From: Zobellia alginiliquefaciens
Lineage (GTDB): Bacteria > Bacteroidota > Bacteroidia > Flavobacteriales > Flavobacteriaceae
DNA: 64,000 bases
Direction: 5' to 3'
Assembly (NCBI RefSeq): GCF_029323795.1
Contig: NZ_CP119758.1
Span: forward strand, 1,178,001 to 1,242,000
The position numbers and the translations under genes are program-made. Positions 26,881 through 35,697 of this stretch are shown in pieces. The number at the start of each line of letters is the position of its first letter. Position 1 is the first letter of the stretch. The notes under the pieces are model-generated. The model made no database searches and was not told where the DNA came from. It saw only the letters and a list, made by a program, of their open reading frames with translations.

Positions 26881-28113
26881 CTAATCTTCCAATTCTTCTT
26901 TAAGAATACGCACAACTTCGGAAATAGTTTCCTCTTCCAAGTCGGTACGCTTCACCAAATCGTCTACATCTTGCTCTAATATACTACGAGCTGTATCCAA
27001 TCCTATTTTCTTGAATTCTTCAATAATCCAAGCATCAATTTCATCTGTAAATTCTGTCAATTCAACATCTTCCTCAACACCTTCTCTAAACACATCAATC
27101 TCATATCCAGTTAATTGACCCGCCAAACGTATGTTGTGCCCACCACGACCAATAGCTTTTGAAACTTCTTCCGGTCTTAGGTAAACCTGAGCTGTCATCT
27201 TTTCATCATTCAACTTCACAGAAGACACTCTTGCAGGACTTAAAGCCCTCGTTACCATTAATTGTGGATTTGCCGTCCAATTGATAACATCAATATTTTC
27301 ATTACCCAATTCACGAACTATTCCGTGGATCCTAGAACCTTTCATACCTACACAGGCTCCTACCGGATCAATACGATCATCATAAGAATCCACAGCTACT
27401 TTTGCTTTTTCACCTGGTATACGCACTGCTTTCTTAATAGTAATAAGGCCGTCATAAACTTCTGGAATCTCTTGAAAAAACAATTGTTCCAAGAACTTAG
27501 GGGAGCTTCTGGACATAATAATCGTCGGTTTGCTACCTTTAAGTTCAACACTTTCAATTACACCACGAACATTATCACCCTTTCTAAAAAAGTCAGATGG
27601 TATCTGTCTATCTTTTGGTAAAATAATCTCATTTCCTTCGTCATCCAACAAAATAATAGCCTTATGACGAATATGGTGTACCTCAGCCGTATAAATTTCC
27701 CCTTCAAGATCTTTAAAGTGCTTGTATATGGTTGTGTTATCGTGCTCGTGAATTTTAGATATTAAGTTTTGACGAAGCGCTAAAATAGCTCTTCTACCTA
27801 AATCTATTAGCTTCACCTCTTCAGAAACATCCTCCCCAACTTCAAAATCGGGCTCAATTTTACGTGCTTCAGCAAGTGAAATCTCTTCATTGGGCTCCTC
27901 CACCTCTCCATCTTCAACAACGACACGGTTCCTCCAAATTTCCAAATCCCCTTTATCAGGGTTGATAATGATATCAAAATTATCATCAGAACCAAATTTC
28001 TTCTTAAGGGCACTACGGAATACATCTTCCAAGATGGCCATTAACGTTACTCTATCTATAAATTTGTCGTCTTTAAATTCCGAAAAAGACTCGATCAGTG
28101 CAATATTTTCCAT
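26881..28113 (-). CDS. nusA: Transcription termination/antitermination factor NusA
   Basis: NusA binds RNA polymerase and nascent RNA, modulating pausing, termination and antitermination. The 410-residue length matches the Bacteroidota form. Domains in order: N-terminal RNAP-binding domain (about 1-125), S1 domain (about 130-200), and two KH domains (about 205-345, with VGACVGMKGSRIHGIVREL and AIGRGGHNIRLAGQLTGYEI). An acidic C-terminal segment with a helix-hairpin-helix-like part (VDDLVKRTDLEEETISEVVR) ends the protein. It starts 16 nt after rimP. The hairpin in the rimP leader is a plausible autoregulatory target. Confidence 0.97.
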   Translation of the reverse strand: MENIALIESFSEFKDDKFIDRVTLMAILEDVFRSALKKKFGSDDNFDIIINPDKGDLEIWRNRVVVEDGEVEEPNEEISLAEARKIEPDFEVGEDVSEEVKLIDLGRRAILALRQNLISKIHEHDNTTIYKHFKDLEGEIYTAEVHHIRHKAIILLDDEGNEIILPKDRQIPSDFFRKGDNVRGVIESVELKGSKPTIIMSRSSPKFLEQLFFQEIPEVYDGLITIKKAVRIPGEKAKVAVDSYDDRIDPVGACVGMKGSRIHGIVRELGNENIDVINWTANPQLMVTRALSPARVSSVKLNDEKMTAQVYLRPEEVSKAIGRGGHNIRLAGQLTGYEIDVFREGVEEDVELTEFTDEIDAWIIEEFKKIGLDTARSILEQDVDDLVKRTDLEEETISEVVRILKEELED

Positions 28114-28129
28114 TATGCTACTATTACCT

Positions 28130-28591
28130 TTAAAATTTTAAAATGACTTTTGCTTCTTGTATATCAGAAAAACTGATTTGCTCTTTTTTCTGAACTGTAA
28201 CTTTCCCTTTTCCAATGGGTTTTGGCTCTCGTGCTTTCCACTCAAGCACAATACCATCATCGGTCGTTTCGGTTAAATTTCCTTCAAATTTACCAGCTTC
28301 GGTTCGCACAGCGAGCTTTCTGCCTATATTTTTATTATACTGTCTTGGCATTAACAATGGCGATGCCGCACCTGCCGAAGCCACTTCTAACGAGAAATCA
28401 TACTCGTCACGGTCTATATTATGCTCAATTGCACGACTAATCTTCATACAATCTTGCACGGTTACACCTTCATCACCATCCAGAACCACCTTAATGGCGT
28501 TATCCAACGACATCGAAAAATCGATTAAAAACAAAGACCCATCTTCTTCCAGGGCATCGTTCAAAAGGGTTTCAACCTTACTCTTCAACAT
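28130..28591 (-). CDS. rimP: Ribosome maturation factor RimP
   Basis: RimP assists maturation of the 30S subunit. The 153 residues contain the N-terminal alpha/beta domain (LFLIDFSMSLDNAIKVVLDG, GVTVQDCMKISRAIEHNIDR) and a C-terminal SH3-like domain (GRKLAVRTEAGKFEGNLTE). It is the first gene of rimP-nusA-infB, with a strong promoter at 28660-28688 and a terminator-like hairpin in between. The ATG at 28591 is the natural start since the upstream sequence is the leader. Confidence 0.95.
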   Translation of the reverse strand: MLKSKVETLLNDALEEDGSLFLIDFSMSLDNAIKVVLDGDEGVTVQDCMKISRAIEHNIDRDEYDFSLEVASAGAASPLLMPRQYNKNIGRKLAVRTEAGKFEGNLTETTDDGIVLEWKAREPKPIGKGKVTVQKKEQISFSDIQEAKVILKF

Positions 28592-28604
28592 AACATTTAG
28601 AAAT

Positions 28605-28630
28605 AAAAAAGAGGACTAAATTGTCCCCTC
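28605..28630 (-). promoter_or_regulatory. Attenuator-like hairpin in the rimP-nusA-infB leader
   Basis: In the transcribed strand GAGGGGAC pairs with GTCCTCTT (8 bp, including G-T pairs) across a 6-base loop, followed by TTTTTT, with the T-run partly within the stem base. It lies between the promoter (28660-28688) and the rimP ATG, so transcription must read through it. It resembles an intrinsic attenuator. In Escherichia coli the same operon is controlled by termination in its leader; that is known for that organism and inferred here. Confidence 0.55.
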
Positions 28631-28659
28631 ATGAATACTTTTATATCCTTTCAGTCCTG

Positions 28660-28688
28660 CAAATATACGATTTTTTTGTTTCCCGCAA
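28660..28688 (-). promoter_or_regulatory. Promoter of rimP-nusA-infB
   Basis: On the minus strand TTG (28688-28686), 18 nt, then TATATTTG (28667-28660), a close match to the Bacteroidota -33/-7 consensus. It predicts a leader of about 60 nt. Confidence 0.8.
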
Positions 28689-28783
28689 TATCCGATTCAT
28701 TTAAAGAGTTTTATATCATATGAATTCATATTAAATTAACGATTTAATAGTACTTTTAAAATAACCCAACCAAATAATCAACC

Positions 28784-30157
28784 ATGGAAATTCTCTCTTC
28801 GTACAATATGATTATTGGCGCTTCCGCCATAGTCATCATCTCCTTTTGGTTCAACGGCATTTCAAAAAAAACCAACATTCCATCCGTTCTTATGCTAATT
28901 GTTCTGGGCGTAGCTTTGCAATTTGCCCTTAAGTACGTAATGGGGACGGAAATAGACTTTGAGAAAAATCTCCGCGGCACATTAGAAATTATAGGCACCG
29001 TAGGACTGATTATGATAGTTCTTGAGGCCGCCCTAGAGCTTGAACTTAAACGCGAAAAGCTTATTCCCATTTTAAAATCTATGGCCATTGCCTTACTTGG
29101 CCTTGTGGCTTCGGCATGGGTAGCAGCATTAATACTGTACCAATTTATAGATGGCATGACCATGCAATCTGCCTGGCTCTATGCCACACCACTTTCCATC
29201 CTATCTAGCGCTATTATCATACCCAGCGTTAGTAGCCTTAGAGAGGACAAGAAAGAATTTCATATTTACGAAAGCACCTTTTCGGATATTATGGGCATCA
29301 TGATGTTCTATTTCCTAACAGGAGGATTAGACCCTGAAACCGATTCCGGAGCGGTGGCTTTTGCCGGAAATATTGTTCTAACCATAGTTATTGCCATAAT
29401 AGCCAGTTACGCCTTGGTTCTTATTTTTCAAAAAATAAAAAGCCAGGCTAAACAATTTTTATTGATAGCCGTATTGCTTCTCCTGTACGCCATTGGGAAA
29501 AAGATGCATTTATCCTCCCTGATCATTATTTTAATATTCGGCTTGGTAATCGCAAACGTAAAATTGTTCTTTCCCGGGAAGACGGCAATTTTTCTTGAAA
29601 AAGAGAAAATGCACCAAATCTATCATGAACTCCACATTATTACACTGGAAACCGCATTTGTAGTACGTACTTTTTTCTTTGTCATCTTTGGTGTAACCAT
29701 TGTACTGGCCTCGTTAATGAGTTTGAACGTAGCCATGGTAAGCATACTAATCATTACGTCAATTTATGTTATTCGATTTTTGATATTACGAGTTTTCATC
29801 GGTAAGGACATCCTACCACAGGCTTTTATTGCCCCAAGAGGACTAATCACTATTCTCTTATTTTACGCCATTCCCGTAAAAGCGGAGGTACCAGGCTTTG
29901 AATCCGGCATCTTGTTGTTCGTAATTATTGCCACCAGTTTAATTATGACCTGGGCCATGATACGGGACAAAAAGAAAATGGGAACCATGTTAGATGAGAT
30001 CGATGAAGAAATTTTAGCACGAAACGAAGCAGAAGACCAACTAAACGAACATGAAGCAGCAACTACCGAAACCGAAACGGAAGATTCAACAACAGAAAAC
30101 AAAGAAGATTCTCTTGGGGATATTGAGGACACAGAACAAGACAATCTTCCCCAATAA
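28784..30157 (+). CDS. Cation:proton antiporter (CPA family)
   Basis: A 457-residue inner-membrane protein with about 12 helices, of the monovalent cation:proton antiporter superfamily, likely exchanging Na+ or K+ for H+ in pH and salt homeostasis. Recognisable parts are the N-terminal half with GTVGLIMIVLEAALELEL, the discontinuous-helix region ATPLSILSSAIIIPSV, and the late IAPRGLITILLFYAIP motif typical of NhaP/CPA1-like carriers. After the last helix comes an acidic, Thr/Glu-rich cytoplasmic tail (about 405-457). There is no TrkA domain. It is a single gene followed by a strong terminator. Ion specificity cannot be assigned. Confidence 0.85.
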   Translation: MEILSSYNMIIGASAIVIISFWFNGISKKTNIPSVLMLIVLGVALQFALKYVMGTEIDFEKNLRGTLEIIGTVGLIMIVLEAALELELKREKLIPILKSMAIALLGLVASAWVAALILYQFIDGMTMQSAWLYATPLSILSSAIIIPSVSSLREDKKEFHIYESTFSDIMGIMMFYFLTGGLDPETDSGAVAFAGNIVLTIVIAIIASYALVLIFQKIKSQAKQFLLIAVLLLLYAIGKKMHLSSLIIILIFGLVIANVKLFFPGKTAIFLEKEKMHQIYHELHIITLETAFVVRTFFFVIFGVTIVLASLMSLNVAMVSILIITSIYVIRFLILRVFIGKDILPQAFIAPRGLITILLFYAIPVKAEVPGFESGILLFVIIATSLIMTWAMIRDKKKMGTMLDEIDEEILARNEAEDQLNEHEAATTETETEDSTTENKEDSLGDIEDTEQDNLPQ

Positions 30158-30162
30158 AAACA

Positions 30163-30194
30163 AAAAACCCGATACTTTTAAGTATCGGGTTTTT
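30163..30194. terminator. Bidirectional terminator between the antiporter gene and tRNA-Gln
   Basis: ACCCGATACT pairs with AGTATCGGGT, flanked by A- and T-runs that extend the stem, with a 4-base loop. It serves the antiporter gene on the plus strand and the tRNA-Gln transcript on the minus strand. Confidence 0.9.
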
Positions 30195-30203
30195 AACTTT
30201 CTG

Positions 30204-30275
30204 TTGGCCTACTAGGACTCGAACCTAGAACGACTGTACCAAAAACAGCTGTGTTGCCAATTACACCATAGGCCA
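30204..30275 (-). tRNA. tRNA-Gln (anticodon TTG)
   Basis: A 72-nt cloverleaf on the minus strand: acceptor TGGCCTA/TAGGCCA with discriminator A, anticodon stem GCTGT/ACAGT around loop TTTTGGT (anticodon TTG), and a T arm with GGTTCGAGTCC. CCA is not encoded. A consensus promoter lies upstream and a terminator downstream, so it is its own transcription unit. Confidence 0.96.
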
Positions 30276-30317
30276 TTACCGTAATTGTTGCCGAAATATG
30301 TTCAGCGTTTGAGCGTG

Positions 30318-30347
30318 CAAATTTAAAACAAAGTTTCATTTACACAA
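30318..30347 (-). promoter_or_regulatory. Promoter of tRNA-Gln
   Basis: On the minus strand TTG (30347-30345), 19 nt, then TAAATTTG (30325-30318): a complete Bacteroidota promoter about 40 nt before the tRNA. The rest of the 30276-30572 gap shows nothing else I can support. Confidence 0.8.
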
Positions 30348-30572
30348 ACATTTTTTACAACAAAAATTTAAAATCTGTACAACTGGCAGATTACCAGAGC
30401 CCTAAAATTAACAAATAGAACCGTTTCTATTGCGCAAGTCCCGCTCACAAAGCTTCAGTTACTTATAAATTCACATTCTTCTTACAAAGCACTTGTTAAA
30501 GGTTTATCAAAAATACCCATCCATATCTATATTAATTAGTAAATTCGCCGCATTGGTTAAACCTAATAATAC

Positions 30573-33500
30573 ATGTTTTCAAAGAACTTCGAAAAATGGG
30601 ACAATCTTCTCGGATGGTCCGTCTTTTTTATAGCCCTCATTACTTATGCAATCACCGTTGAACCCACCAACAGTTTTTGGGATGCAGGGGAATATATTGC
30701 CACTTCCGCAAAACTTCAGGTAGGTCACCCGCCCGGAGCTCCCTTACTACAGATGATTGGAGCCTTTTTTGCCATGTTTGCCGTTGAGCCCGACCAAGTG
30801 GCTCGTATGGTGAATTACGTCTCAGGCGTATCAAGTGCGTTTACTATCCTCTTTATGTTTTGGACGATTACCAATCTCACCCAAAAGCTTATTAAACGTA
30901 AAGACGAAGTTATAACAAACAGTAAGGCTATTGCTATTTTAGGTAGCGGTATTGTAGGGTCTCTTGCTTTTACTTTTTCCGATAGCTTCTGGTTTAATGC
31001 TGTTGAAACGGAAGTATACTCTACCGCCAGCTTATTAATGGCACTACTACTTTGGCTCGGCCTAAAATGGGTAGATGACCTAGAAAACCCTAGAGGAAAC
31101 AAATGGATCGTTCTCATATCTTTTGTGGTGGGGCTAACTTTTGGTGTGCAGTTCATGGGCTTTTTGGCCATACCTTCCATAGGTTTGCTCTATTATTTCA
31201 AAACCTACGAAAAAACTACAGTAAAGAACTTTTTACTCGCAAACGTAGTTGTTATTGCAGTATTAATGTTGGTGTACAAATTCTCCCTTACTTACGTACT
31301 AAAACTTTTTGGATGGAGTGAGGTCTTTTTCATCAATAGCATAGGGCTTCCGTTTAACTCGGGATCCATTATAATGGGGCTAATTTTTATCGCCACCTTT
31401 TACTTTGGATTAAACTACACCCGAAAAAACAATTATAAGACAGCAAACACAATTGTTCTTTGCATCATGTTTCTGTTCTTAGGATTCTCTTCTTGGATGA
31501 TGCTTCCTATTCGCGCCAACGCAAGAGTTGTAATCAACGAGAATAATCCCGAAGATGCGCGTGCCTTACTCGCCTACTATAACAGAGAGCAATATCCTAG
31601 TGTGGATAGTCCCGTTTATGGCACCTACTACTCCAATACATTTGGAACAGGTGGTGAAGACAAGGATGAAGCACCTAAATATGAGAAAGACGAAGAGTTA
31701 GGGAAGTATGTAATAGTTAACTATTACAAAGGCGCTATCCCAGGAGACGACCCTAAGCACATTGGACTTTTACCACGTATGTGGAGTGGTCAGAATGCTG
31801 AAAACTACATGAAGTACTTTGGGCCTTTGGATTTTAAAATGACACAATCCAACGAAGAACTTAGAGCCGCGGTTGCACAGGTAAAAGATGGTTTTGCAAA
31901 TGGAGAAATAGACGCCGAGCAATATATTAGCTTCTTAAGACGGTTTGGAGACTACCTTGAGGTTGAACCTCCATCTGTTTGGCAGAATATTAAGTACATG
32001 GTTCAATTTCAGTTCGGCTACATGTACTGGCGGTATTTTATGTGGAATTTTTCAGGCAAAAACAACGACGTTCAAGGTAGATATAACGGAAACGGCGAAT
32101 GGTTAAGTGGCATTGACCTAGTTGACAGCCCACGTTTAGGAAGCCAAGACAACTTACCGGATGAAGTTAAAAACAACAAGGCAAGAAACACCTATTATTT
32201 ACTTCCGCTAATATTGGGTATCGTAGGCATACTATTTCAAATCAGTAAAAACCCAAAGCAGTTCTGGGTCCTTTTAATATTCTTTTTATTCACTGGCCTG
32301 GCTATTCAATTTTACACCAACCCCTATATTTTCCAACCTCGCGAAAGAGACTATTCCCTTGTGGGATCTTTTTATGTGTTTGGCATATGGATAGGTTTGG
32401 GTGTTTATGGACTTTTTGACGAGCTCAAGAAATACCTAACGCCAAAAATACTCGCTCCGGCCGTGACCCTAGTTTGTCTTTTAGCCGTTCCTACGGTAAT
32501 GGCAGTACAAAACTGGGACGATCACGACCGATCTAATCGATATACCGCCAATTCGTCCGCGAAAGCATATTTGGATTCTTGCCAAGAAGATGCTGGCGCT
32601 ATACTGTTCACCATTGGAGACAATGACACCTTCCCACTTTGGTACGCCCAAGAGATTGAAGGCTACAGAACCGATGTTCGTATTGTCTGCACCAGCCTTT
32701 TTGAGACTGATTGGTACATTGATCAAATGAAAAGAAAGGCTTACGAAAGCGAAGCTATTCCTTCGCAAATTGAGCATGATAAATACCGTTGGGGTTCACG
32801 TGATGTATTGTATTATCAGACCGTTGACCCTCTTTTCAACAAAAAGATATCGGAAAGCCGTTGGTCTATTCAGGACTTTATTAAATGGGTAGATAGTGAC
32901 AATCCACAAACAAAACTGAAATACATTTTAGAACGTCAAGAAAATATTGACATGGCGGCTTATTCAGAAAGCAGCCAGAATATTGTCTACTACCCTACAA
33001 ACAAGCTTCGTATTCCGGTAAACAAAAAGAATGTTCTAGAAAGCGGATTGGTGAAAGCAAAAGATTCCGCTCTGATAGTTGACCATATTGATATTGACTT
33101 GCCAAAAAGTGCAATTACCAAAAAGAGCATGATGATGTTGGATATCATAGCAAACAATGACTGGACACGCCCTATCTACTTTTCAGGCGGAAGTTTTGAC
33201 GATGCCGAATTCATTTGGATGAAGGATTATTTGCAATTAGATGGCATGGCATACAAACTAGTGCCAATTAAAACGGAGCGCAGAAACTCTTTTGAAATGG
33301 GACGCATAGACACTGACCTTATGTATGATGTGGTTACCAATTGGGATTGGGGCAACTCTGGAAGCTCAGACATTTATCACGACCCTCAAACGCGTATTCA
33401 AGGTCTATCTTACCGTAGTAACTTGGCGAGGTTACTGGAGCAATTGCTCAAAGAAGATAAAATAGAAAAGGCGAAGGACATTATCGACCTTTCAATAACA

Positions 33501-33962
33501 AACCTTCCCGTTGAGTATTTTGGCTACTATACTTTTGTTGAGCCTTTTGTAGACGGATATTATAAAGTTGGAGAAACCACCAAAGCAAGGGAACTCTTTG
33601 GCAAGCTAAAATACATCTATCAAGACCGTTTGGAGTACTATGCCGGGATACCACTGGAGGAGCAATATGAAAAAATAGATGAGATCATTGCCGATATGGA
33701 AGGCTACAGAAGGAACATTGATATCTTAATTGGCAATAACGACCGAGAAATGGCGGAAAAGGAAACACTGATATTCAATGAATATATTGACAAATTCAGA
33801 CATTTCTACAAAGACAATATTTTACAGGAAGACGAATTAGAGCCTGGCCAAGACCCAGACCTAGAAGACACCGTACCAGTTTCTGACACTACCGCAATAG
33901 ATGCAGCGACCGCAGGAGGTGAAAAGGTATTGGATACTACGCTTGTTCCCGCTACTAACTAG
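30573..33962 (+). CDS. DUF2723 multi-pass membrane protein (GT-C-like glycosyltransferase candidate)
   Basis: A 1,129-residue protein starting with the DUF2723 hallmark: a first helix, then EPTNSFWDAGEYIATSAKLQ and VGHPPGAPL (about 29-58), whose acidic residues in the first periplasmic loop resemble the catalytic site of GT-C glycosyltransferases. About 12 further helices extend to near residue 640, interrupted by a soluble loop (about 320-540). A soluble C-terminal half follows (about 650-1129). The eukaryotic DUF2723 member TMEM260 is a protein O-mannosyltransferase; a similar role in periplasmic protein glycosylation is inference here. It is a single gene with its own terminator, and the C-terminus is acidic and Thr-rich. 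Confidence 0.82.
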   Translation: MFSKNFEKWDNLLGWSVFFIALITYAITVEPTNSFWDAGEYIATSAKLQVGHPPGAPLLQMIGAFFAMFAVEPDQVARMVNYVSGVSSAFTILFMFWTITNLTQKLIKRKDEVITNSKAIAILGSGIVGSLAFTFSDSFWFNAVETEVYSTASLLMALLLWLGLKWVDDLENPRGNKWIVLISFVVGLTFGVQFMGFLAIPSIGLLYYFKTYEKTTVKNFLLANVVVIAVLMLVYKFSLTYVLKLFGWSEVFFINSIGLPFNSGSIIMGLIFIATFYFGLNYTRKNNYKTANTIVLCIMFLFLGFSSWMMLPIRANARVVINENNPEDARALLAYYNREQYPSVDSPVYGTYYSNTFGTGGEDKDEAPKYEKDEELGKYVIVNYYKGAIPGDDPKHIGLLPRMWSGQNAENYMKYFGPLDFKMTQSNEELRAAVAQVKDGFANGEIDAEQYISFLRRFGDYLEVEPPSVWQNIKYMVQFQFGYMYWRYFMWNFSGKNNDVQGRYNGNGEWLSGIDLVDSPRLGSQDNLPDEVKNNKARNTYYLLPLILGIVGILFQISKNPKQFWVLLIFFLFTGLAIQFYTNPYIFQPRERDYSLVGSFYVFGIWIGLGVYGLFDELKKYLTPKILAPAVTLVCLLAVPTVMAVQNWDDHDRSNRYTANSSAKAYLDSCQEDAGAILFTIGDNDTFPLWYAQEIEGYRTDVRIVCTSLFETDWYIDQMKRKAYESEAIPSQIEHDKYRWGSRDVLYYQTVDPLFNKKISESRWSIQDFIKWVDSDNPQTKLKYILERQENIDMAAYSESSQNIVYYPTNKLRIPVNKKNVLESGLVKAKDSALIVDHIDIDLPKSAITKKSMMMLDIIANNDWTRPIYFSGGSFDDAEFIWMKDYLQLDGMAYKLVPIKTERRNSFEMGRIDTDLMYDVVTNWDWGNSGSSDIYHDPQTRIQGLSYRSNLARLLEQLLKEDKIEKAKDIIDLSITNLPVEYFGYYTFVEPFVDGYYKVGETTKARELFGKLKYIYQDRLEYYAGIPLEEQYEKIDEIIADMEGYRRNIDILIGNNDREMAEKETLIFNEYIDKFRHFYKDNILQEDELEPGQDPDLEDTVPVSDTTAIDAATAGGEKVLDTTLVPATN

Positions 33963-33982
33963 TAGTCCACAGTACAAGAACT

Positions 33983-34019
33983 AAAAAAGGTCTTTTATCA
34001 TTGATAAAAGACCTTTTTT
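33983..34019. terminator. Terminator after the DUF2723 gene
   Basis: GGTCTTTTATC pairs with GATAAAAGACC across a 3-base loop, extended by an A-run and a T-run. It is likely bidirectional, also serving the convergent thioredoxin-like gene. Confidence 0.9.
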
Positions 34020-34074
34020 ATATTATAATAATCCGGGTGAAAACACCGGTAAATTAGAATTCTGAATAAAACGG

Positions 34075-34371
34075 TTATAGATACTCGTTCAAAATACCTA
34101 TAAGGGTATTGGCATCCTGTTCACCACTTTGGCGCCAAACCATTTCACCTTTTTTGTAAATCATGAGTGTAGGCAAACCCTTAACGCGAAGGGCTTGAGC
34201 AAGCTCTTTGTTCTTATCTACATCTATCTTAATAACCTTGCCCTTATCACCCAAAGCAGCAGCTACATCACGCAGAACCGCATGCATTGAATTCGATTGC
34301 TCGTTCCAATCCGCATAAAAATCCAAAAGAACAGGAATTTTTAAATCTATAAGTTCACCAAACTTTGACAT
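34075..34371 (-). CDS. Thioredoxin-fold protein lacking both active-site cysteines
   Basis: A 98-residue cytoplasmic protein with a complete thioredoxin fold: LLDFYADW strand and helix start, VIKIDVDKN strand, and the cis-proline loop VKGLPTLMIYKKGE (P67). The catalytic WCGPC motif is replaced by WNEQS (residues 22-26), and the protein contains no cysteine at all, so it cannot act as a dithiol reductase. The base sequence around the motif was read directly and is in frame. It may be a binding or chaperone-type fold. It has its own TACATTTG promoter box 23 nt upstream, and is convergent with the DUF2723 gene. Confidence 0.85.
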   Translation of the reverse strand: MSKFGELIDLKIPVLLDFYADWNEQSNSMHAVLRDVAAALGDKGKVIKIDVDKNKELAQALRVKGLPTLMIYKKGEMVWRQSGEQDANTLIGILNEYL

Positions 34372-34394
34372 ACGTAGTTCATTGGGTTAGGGGC

Positions 34395-34402
34395 CAAATG
34401 TA
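34395..34402 (-). promoter_or_regulatory. Promoter -7 box for the thioredoxin-like gene
   Basis: Minus-strand TACATTTG, an exact TAnnTTTG match, 23 nt before the ATG; no clear -33 TTG. Confidence 0.5.
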
Positions 34403-34468
34403 AGAAAAAATGTTAAATTGCCACCTATAGCCCCAATTTTATAGGCTTTAGGCGACGTTAAAATCATG

Positions 34469-35692
34469 TTAAGCTTTCTTTTTTAGTGTAATCACACTAA
34501 TCTCGGGCCATATCCCTACCCTACCTGGATACCCTAAAAAGCCGAAGCCACGGTTTACGTTTATGTATTGCCCAAGTTCTTTATAAATTCCTGCCCAATA
34601 TTTGTAACGCCATTTTACGGGACTCCACTTGATCCAACCTGGTATTTCTATTCCAAATTGCATCCCATGGGTATGCCCGCTTAAAGTAAGGTGGTAATGA
34701 TATTCATCATGCAGGACTACATCTTCCCAATGAGAAGGATCATGACTCATAAGTATTTTAAAATCGTCTTTATCTACATTAGCTACTGCCTTTTTAAGAT
34801 CACCAACTTTCTTAAAGCCTCCACGTCCCCAGTTTTCCACACCTACTAGAGCTATCTTATCGTCTCCTTTTTGTAAAAATCGATTTTCATTCAATAACAA
34901 ATCGAAGCCCATATTACGCTGGAGGTTTTTTAAATCCTCTAAATTCTGATGTTTGGCCTCTTCAGTTTCCCAGTCCACGTAGTCTCCGTAGTCATGATTC
35001 CCCAATATAGAAAACTTACCATCTTTAGCACTCAAGGTAGCAAACAGGTCTGCCCAAGGTTCCATTTCCGTAGCCAAGTTATTTACCATATCGCCTGTAA
35101 AAAGAATAACATCACTATCCTGCTCATTAATAAGGTCAATAGCATATTCAATCTTTTTTCTATCATCAAAACTACCACTATGTACATCGGATATTTGGGT
35201 GATTTGATAACCATCAAAAGCATCGGGCAAATCATCAAACTCCAAATTATACTTCAGCACCTTAAAATTATATTTACCCTTATACATTCCATAAAGTAAT
35301 GCCCCAAACGGAATTGCAGCCAAACCAAGCCCCAAAATGCTTAAAAATTTTCTGCGTTCAGGGAAAGTAAAGACCTTAGATTGCCCAAAAAATTTCTGAT
35401 AACCACTAGATAAAAACCGAAATACATCTTCGGACAAAAGAAAAAGTATGGTAACCATTTGAAACGCCAACACGGTCAGCAATAGCCCAAAAGCATAACT
35501 TTTAGCCCTACTCAACACTCTACCTTCTTCTTCCCCCAGCGTAAATTGATAGATAAAATTACCCAGTACCAATACGGCTACAGTAATGAAGAGATAATAC
35601 ACCCAAGGGTATCTTGTTACAGTTTTTAGCGCCTGCAAAGTATAAAGGCCCATTATAAAATAAATGACAATAAATATAATCCAACGTAGCAT
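34469..35692 (-). CDS. Membrane-anchored calcineurin-like metallophosphoesterase
   Basis: A 407-residue protein with N-terminal membrane helices (about 1-20, 25-45, 60-80 and a later one near 105-125) and a C-terminal metallophosphoesterase domain. The metal-binding blocks are visible in order: QISDVHSGSF (D-x-H), LFTGDMVNN (G-D), LGNHDYGDY (G-N-H-D), MSHDPSHW (H) and LSGHTHGMQFG (G-H-x-H). It resembles YkuE-type enzymes, some of which cleave phospholipid head groups; the substrate here is unknown. I choose ATG 35692: the frame can be extended to a GTG at 35719, but that extension contains the promoter box TACCTTTG 5 nt before the ATG. cutC lies 48 nt upstream on the same strand. Confidence 0.85.
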   Translation of the reverse strand: MLRWIIFIVIYFIMGLYTLQALKTVTRYPWVYYLFITVAVLVLGNFIYQFTLGEEEGRVLSRAKSYAFGLLLTVLAFQMVTILFLLSEDVFRFLSSGYQKFFGQSKVFTFPERRKFLSILGLGLAAIPFGALLYGMYKGKYNFKVLKYNLEFDDLPDAFDGYQITQISDVHSGSFDDRKKIEYAIDLINEQDSDVILFTGDMVNNLATEMEPWADLFATLSAKDGKFSILGNHDYGDYVDWETEEAKHQNLEDLKNLQRNMGFDLLLNENRFLQKGDDKIALVGVENWGRGGFKKVGDLKKAVANVDKDDFKILMSHDPSHWEDVVLHDEYHYHLTLSGHTHGMQFGIEIPGWIKWSPVKWRYKYWAGIYKELGQYINVNRGFGFLGYPGRVGIWPEISVITLKKKA

Positions 35693-35697
35693 AGTTG

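Noticed and set aside
34034-34052. Imperfect CCGG-rich hairpin after the thioredoxin-like gene
   Set aside because: Stem has a bulge and there is no solid T-run; the strong terminator at 33983-34019 already explains termination.
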